A stretch of DNA of 21,008 nucleotides. It comes from Euprymna scolopes (taxonomy: Eukaryota > Mollusca > Cephalopoda > Sepiida > Sepiolidae). Positions 17,337-21,008 of the stretch are shown piece after piece (position 1 is the stretch's first letter; each line of letters opens with the position of its first letter). The stretch is from positions 91,306,975 through 91,327,982 of the forward strand of contig CM044515.1 of assembly GCA_024364805.1 (NCBI GenBank). Reading direction: 5' to 3'. A model generated the notes under the pieces. The model had not been told where the DNA came from. It did no database searches and saw only the letters and a list, made by a program, of their open reading frames with translations. The position numbers were made by a program, and so were the translations under genes.

Positions 17337-17417
17337 ACTGATCCTCCATTTTCAGTGTCATCTGTTCCTTAACACTGATCCTCTGTTCTCAGTGTCGTCC
17401 ATTCCTTAACACTGACC
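17337..17417. repeat. 37-bp tandem repeat, 2.2 copies
   Basis: ACTGATCCTC...TTCTCAGTGTC...TTCCTTAAC repeats with exact 37-base starts at 17337, 17374 and 17411 (the last only ACTGACC). Confidence 0.9.
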
Positions 17418-17924
17418 CCACATGTCCACCATCCATTTCTTGATTGCCCTGACATCCAACAGCTCGTTCCAGACCCAGCGAGCAACTCTGAACCACGCTC
17501 CATCTAGGTTACCTGTTCCAGATCTCCAGTGATGTGCGACCTTCCAGGCGACCAGCATCCAGATCATACAATTTTTCACTTCCTTTGCAAATAAAAGGTG
17601 AACCCTCATCTTTAACCAAATAACCAGTGTCTGTCATTCTTCTTTGCTTTTTTATTGTTTACTTTTTGCCTGTGTCTATCTTGTTAGTTGTTGGGTCGAT
17701 TGTCCCTGGACAACTGGCCTCCCAACAGAATGATTGTTGCTATTTCTTCTGATGAGTTAAGGGGAAAATAGATTCATTGATTGATATAAAAATTAAGTGA
17801 TTGATTTTGTGCTCTGAAACAGATACTTTCAAGAATTGTAAATGTCAACTGAATTAAAAGAATTGTAAGATGGTCAACATCACGAACTTTGTTATATACT
17901 TTTATCATTTATTCTTTATGCATA

Positions 17925-17939
17925 TCTATAAAAGTGAAG

Positions 17940-17991
<52 letters not shown>

Positions 17992-18275
17992 ATTTCCCTA
18001 CCAAAGTACTCTGTCAATTTTCAATCTACAGACTCAAGATTTGACATTTTGGAAAATCTTTTTAATCAGTTTTCGGCCAGAAATTTGGCTGTCAAGGAGT
18101 CAAATTTCAACTATTTGACCTTTGAAAATTACACAATTCTTTTGTCAAACATTTTAATTTGATTTGAACCCAAAACAATAAATGTTAAGGGGTCAAAATT
18201 AGGGTCAAAGTTAAAAAAAATTTGACCTCTGCAGACTCAAATTACTCAGCGAATTTTTGGTCTAAACATTTGAAA
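17925..18275 (+). mobile_element. Helitron family B, copy B2, left part
   Basis: It starts TCTATAAAAGTGAAG after an A, then a (GT)n run (about 17940-17990) and CATTTCCCTACC. It is collinear with B1 (5134-5542), including CAGTTTTCGGCCAGAAATTT, TCAACTATTTGACCTTTGA and TAAACATTTGAAA. B2 is interrupted after GAAA at 18275 by Helitron A2 and resumes at 19017. Confidence 0.82.
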
Positions 18276-18729
18276 TCTATATATATAAAAGGCAAAATGT
18301 GTGTGCCATTTCGTGTATGTCTTGCAAAGGCTTTTCTTGCACACGCTCCCAGGGGGGGGTAACGATTGCTTAGAAGTATTTATATAGGCCGTAGATAATA
18401 ATATCTAGGATTTGAGAACGCATGTAGCATATAGATTTATTTACGTCGACTTTTACAAAATTATTGCTATTTTGGCTTCTCGCGTGTTGATTGGGCTTTT
18501 TCATATAAAAAGCAAAACTAATTCACACCGGGTCGTTTTCTTGGCATCACGCCAGGAAACGTCCAGAAGCAATTAGCTTTGATCAATTTTGTATATCAGA
18601 TAATTGCTATTCAATCTGGACAATTGGGAGCTGGTTTCCTTCTCCTCAACATCTGTTGGGGAAAAAAAACAGTCAAATTTGGGTAAACCCAAACGCTGCC
18701 TTGCAGCAAAAGTTAACTGCGTGACTTCT

Positions 18730-18755
18730 ATTTGACCTTCTTAATTAGGTCAAAT
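18730..18755. repeat. 9-bp inverted repeat inside Helitron A2
   Basis: ATTTGACCT (18730-18738) and AGGTCAAAT (18747-18755) flank TCTTAATT. The TTTGACCT word also recurs in the B-family bodies. Confidence 0.8.
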
Positions 18756-18840
18756 CGAAGCAGCAGAGTTAACTTTTATTGCGGCCACCTGTTTTTAATA
18801 CTTCAATAAATAAATTCAAATGTTTTCCGTTGTATGTCGC

Positions 18841-18920
18841 GGTAGCCCAATGGTTGACGTTACACAATTTTTTTTCACACTTTAATTTCCAACTTTGCCT
18901 CAAAGGTTCGGGTTCGATCC
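18841..18920 (+). promoter_or_regulatory. tRNA-like box A/box B module in Helitron A2
   Basis: GGTAGCCCAATGG (18841-18853) is an excellent box A. GGTTCGGGTTCGATCC (18905-18920) contains a textbook box B (GGTTCGATCC). The distance of about 52 bases between them is longer than in most tRNA genes but workable for polymerase III. T-runs lie within 30 bases downstream. This is the best preserved of the three modules. Confidence 0.6.
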
Positions 18921-19016
18921 TCATACTCACCTACCAAAATTTTTTTAAAATTATTTTAACCCCCCCCCCCCCCAGTTTTGATTTATCTCAAAGCATCGCC
19001 GAGTACCCCCTGCTAG

Positions 19017-19046
19017 TTTTATATAAAGTGTATTCAGAGATAGAAC
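19017..19046 (+). mobile_element. Helitron family B, copy B2, resumed part
   Basis: TTTTATATAAAGTGTATTCAG and the following AGATAG match 5543-5569 of B1. Similarity then fades, so the 3' part of B2, including its CTRR end, is missing. Confidence 0.75.
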
Positions 19047-19461
19047 AAAGAATCATAATGTGGGCTATATTTATTATAATTTAATTTTATGTACATTTAC
19101 GAAATAGAAAAGTTTCTTTGTAACTTACTTGCCATAAGTATACAATAATAGAATTTATTATATTTAAATATATTCATGCTATAATTAATAATACTTAAAT
19201 AACACTCATTTCTAAAAAGCAAAAAATTTTGCCTTAGTGAAAAAGAACTGTGACTGAGACAAAATTGCTAATATAATTGATTTATTTATTTTCAGTAAAA
19301 TGAAGTTTCACTAATGTGGACAACTGACAAAATCAATTGTGTTTTTCTATATCAAAAGATTTCTGGTTAAAATTTCATGAAGATATGGTCAATTTTATGT
19401 TTATTAGCAGATAGCTAAACATTTGATAAAAGAAAACTTTATAAAATAAATAAAGGTATAC
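19047..19461. other. AT-rich intronic stretch, nothing recognised
   Basis: No coding or repeat family was recognised. It lies directly downstream (minus-strand sense) of the first visible OGFR-like exon. Confidence 0.5.
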
Positions 19462-19528
19462 TTCTACATCTTCATCTGTCAGAAGTGGTGCTTGAGGATT
19501 TTTCCCAGGTAACCTGCTTGGAAATAAC
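19462..19528 (-). CDS. OGFR-like: OGFR-like gene, first exon within the window
   Basis: Minus-strand exon of 67 nt between a CAATTTCAG acceptor (AG at 19530-19529) and a GTATAC donor (from 19461). It receives two bases of a codon from upstream and leaves in phase 0. After the split codon it encodes LFPSRLPGKNPQAPLLTDED plus VE. This aligns with the OGFR stretch WLFPLREPGVNWHAKPLTLREVEVF, and the split codon ends in G, which would allow the expected tryptophan. The outgoing phase 0 fits the exon at 9742-9872. The exon encoding the preceding YIQ-like segment must lie beyond 21008 or was missed. The exon is short, so its support comes mainly from splice sites, phase and position in the domain. 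Confidence 0.75.
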
Positions 19529-20712
19529 CTGAAATTGTTAAAAGAAATGCATTTCAAAATAATTGGAAGAGATTTAAAACTGAAAGTAGGGGAATAATTA
19601 TTGTAAGCTATCAGAGGCACGTTGCCCCAAGATGAAAGTGATATTTATATATTAGATGAAAGCAAAACACCGTGTAGTAGAATTTGTTATTTTAAATTTA
19701 ACTCATTTGGAGGATTTTTCATTCTGTATATCTCCAAATTTATGCTTTCTGATATGATCATGCATGGGTTAGCCTTTAAAATGAAATTTAAAAAGCTGAC
19801 AAATGAAAGTGTTTTTAACTTGAAAAAATAAAAAAAATGAAAGTTAATTTTTGTGGTTGCTTATTTTTCCCTGATTTCTCTTTGTTCTTTTTCATATTTA
19901 AAAAAAAAATGTTCTTGCCAGAGCTTTGCAATAAGGGACACATTGTTTTCTGGCAATTATCTTTTTTTTAAAACTGCAGATTATTTCTGATTATCATATT
20001 TAAAATGTGATTAGTTGCAACTGTGACAGCAGAGCTCTTACTCCCACACTATTGAGCTTGCTCTTATAGTAACAGAGACTATTGTAATTATGTTTTGTTT
20101 TGTTTACATTTATACTACCGGTTAACTGAAGAACTCTACTCTATAAGGAGTAAGTTTATATATACTTGTGAAGTTGTTCACGAGATATTACTTCATCTTG
20201 GGTTACATAAGAATTCTCATCTAAATTGTATCGACCAGGTTTTTTACTTCAGACCTAAATAACTTGCGTATGAAAATTCGATATTTGATTCTACTTAGCC
20301 TTCATCTTTCGTTGAATGTTGGTGCATATAATTAAGAATGATAAGTTTTAATTGAATTTAATTTCTATGCAAATATAACTTATCCTGCTCAGATGATTTT
20401 CTGTTGGGAAACCTATTTCCTTTCAGCAGTAAATATAAATTCAAGATGAAAGCAAGTTAAGCTATCAACAATCAATTTTGCTAATAATATTAATTAGTTT
20501 TATTAATAAAATTTTATTTTCCTTTCCTAATAAATGAGAAACAAAATTTATATTTTTTCTTCTGATAGGATCTAACATCTTTACAAATAGGTAATATATA
20601 GAAAATTTTTCATTTTCATATCCATTCAAATCAGGAAACTTGGCCTTCGTAAATCGTCTCTACATACAAAATACCTTACATTTTAAACAACTATTTTTGT
20701 TTTTTTCTGAAG
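19529..20712. other. AT-rich intronic stretch, nothing recognised
   Basis: A search by eye on the minus strand for a further upstream OGFR exon (a stretch ending in ...YIQW at a donor) found none. No other gene or repeat family was recognised. Confidence 0.5.
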
Positions 20713-20880
20713 CTATATGTTTGTTTTCCCCTCATATCTGTTATACAGCATAGTGTCATCAACAAATATACCCATCTCGGAGACAATTTTATCAAGGAGA
20801 TCATTTATGAATGTAAGGAATAATAAATGTCTAAGGATTGACCCTTGTGCCATACTTGCATTTATATCGTTTTTTTGTTT
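20713..20880 (-). pseudogene. LINE reverse-transcriptase scrap (QGSIL ... FVDDT)
   Basis: The minus-strand frame, closed by TAG at 20715-20713, reads MAQGSILRHLLFLTFINDLL, then MGIFVDDTMLYNRYEG. This is the pair of adjacent reverse-transcriptase motifs found in CR1/jockey-type LINEs: PQGSILGPLLFLIYINDLP and FADDT.LY, with the catalytic aspartates in VDD at about 20755-20763. Proline of PQG and glycine of LGP are replaced, consistent with decay. Only about 50 codons are recognisable. It does not belong to the 6340-7672 LINE, which lies on the other strand. Confidence 0.72.
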
Positions 20881-20897
20881 TTTTTTTTACAAAGGAA

Positions 20898-21008
20898 TCA
20901 CCACTTATCAAGGTCCAGAGGCCACTCGAGGATAAGGATTAACGAGTGTACATTAGTCAAAGGGACAGTATAGTAATCGTTAGAAGTGTGAATTTGGTAA
21001 ATTGGATT
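20898..21008 (+). repeat. dispersed repeat R, copy R2 (runs off the window)
   Basis: It begins TCACCACTTATCAAGGTCCA and carries GCCACTCGAGGATAAGG, TTAACGAGTGTAC and TAGTAATCGTTAGAAGTG, in the same order as 14638-14740. It probably continues beyond 21008. It is preceded by a T-rich run. Confidence 0.75.

Larger units (their letters stand above)
16826..17730. other. GC-rich insert-like block with minisatellites
   Basis: Composition changes sharply from AT-rich to C/T- and G/C-rich between about 16826 and 17610, then returns. It opens with TGTTGTAACG and, at about 17727, has CCTCCCAACA. The TGTTG/CAACA ends, plus an AAATAAAAGG string near 17590, would suit an LTR of about 900 bp, but the flanks show no target duplication. 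Alternatively it is an unrelated insert. The frames through it (for example at 16947-17372) are proline/serine/leucine repeats produced by the minisatellite and are not called genes. Confidence 0.45.
18276..19016 (+). mobile_element. non-autonomous Helitron, family A, copy A2 (741 bp), nested in B2
   Basis: It starts TCTATATATATAAAAGGC after A18275 and ends GCCGAGTACCCCCTGCTAG before T19017, meeting the TC...CTAG and A|T rules exactly. The bases on either side join to GAAA|TTTTATATAAAGTGTATTC. Copy B1 has the uninterrupted version GAAATTTTACATATAGTGTA at 5539-5558. The body is collinear with A1, and the 5' 175 bases match 15771-15946. A C14 run lies at 18960-18973. No coding was seen. Confidence 0.88.

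Noticed and set aside
16947-17372. 141-codon proline/serine-rich frame
   Set aside because: It tracks the minisatellite units, and a second frame is open over the same bases; no family was recognised.
4543-18920. Functional tRNA genes at the three box A/box B sites
   Set aside because: No closing acceptor stem, anticodon arm or CCA-side pairing; the box spacing is wrong for a mature tRNA. Kept as promoter-like modules only.

Overview
The window looks like AT-rich, intron-scale DNA of a mollusc, most likely a cephalopod. That assignment is an inference. It rests on the mix of Helitrons, Penelope-like, Ty3/gypsy-like and non-LTR elements, the long TA/CA/GA simple repeats, and a host gene with multi-kilobase introns. 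Nothing here looks bacterial: there are no operons, and almost all long open frames are low-complexity shadows.

One host gene is supported. Three small exons on the minus strand (19462-19528, 9742-9872, 2923-3118) encode consecutive parts of the opioid growth factor receptor (OGFR) conserved domain. They have good splice signals, compatible phases and a stop codon in the last exon. The gene enters from beyond the right edge of the window. Its introns (about 9.6 kb and 6.6 kb) hold nearly everything else described here. As read, the domain lacks the segment around the family's HNxLRITR motif, so either an exon was missed or this member is shortened.

Layout. 1-1913: two Ty3/gypsy-like fossils in opposite orientation, the second ending in an LTR. 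1914-2922: AT-rich DNA with a 34-nt A run. 2923-3118: last OGFR-like exon. 3150-3666: simple repeats, then a minus-strand Penelope-like terminal module with a decayed hammerhead-like fold. 3977-4694 and 5134-6037: two non-autonomous Helitrons. 6340-7672: a LINE that kept its endonuclease and its extreme C-terminus but lost its reverse transcriptase. 7656-8935: a Penelope-like element 3' part (GIY-YIG domain, CCAAT/TATA promoter, hammerhead-like core, 61-bp inverted repeat). 9742-9872: middle OGFR-like exon. 9884-14220: AT-rich DNA with tandem and simple repeats and a near-perfect 42-bp hairpin. 14221-14735: a gypsy gag fossil abutting a dispersed repeat. 15349-16056: a three-unit tandem repeat, a minus-strand Helitron 5' end and a small inverted-repeat element. 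16437-16637: an unidentified coding-like stretch. 16826-17730: a GC-rich minisatellite block. 17925-19046: a Helitron with another Helitron inserted in it. 19462-19528: first visible OGFR-like exon. 20713-21008: a LINE reverse-transcriptase scrap and a second copy of the dispersed repeat.

The strongest leads are: (a) a tRNA-like box A/box B module near the 3' end of every complete Helitron; (b) one Helitron inside another, with the second copy in this window preserving the empty site; (c) two copies of a Penelope-like terminal module with hammerhead-like structure; (d) the split, shortened OGFR-like gene. All calls were made by reading; no database search or folding program was run.
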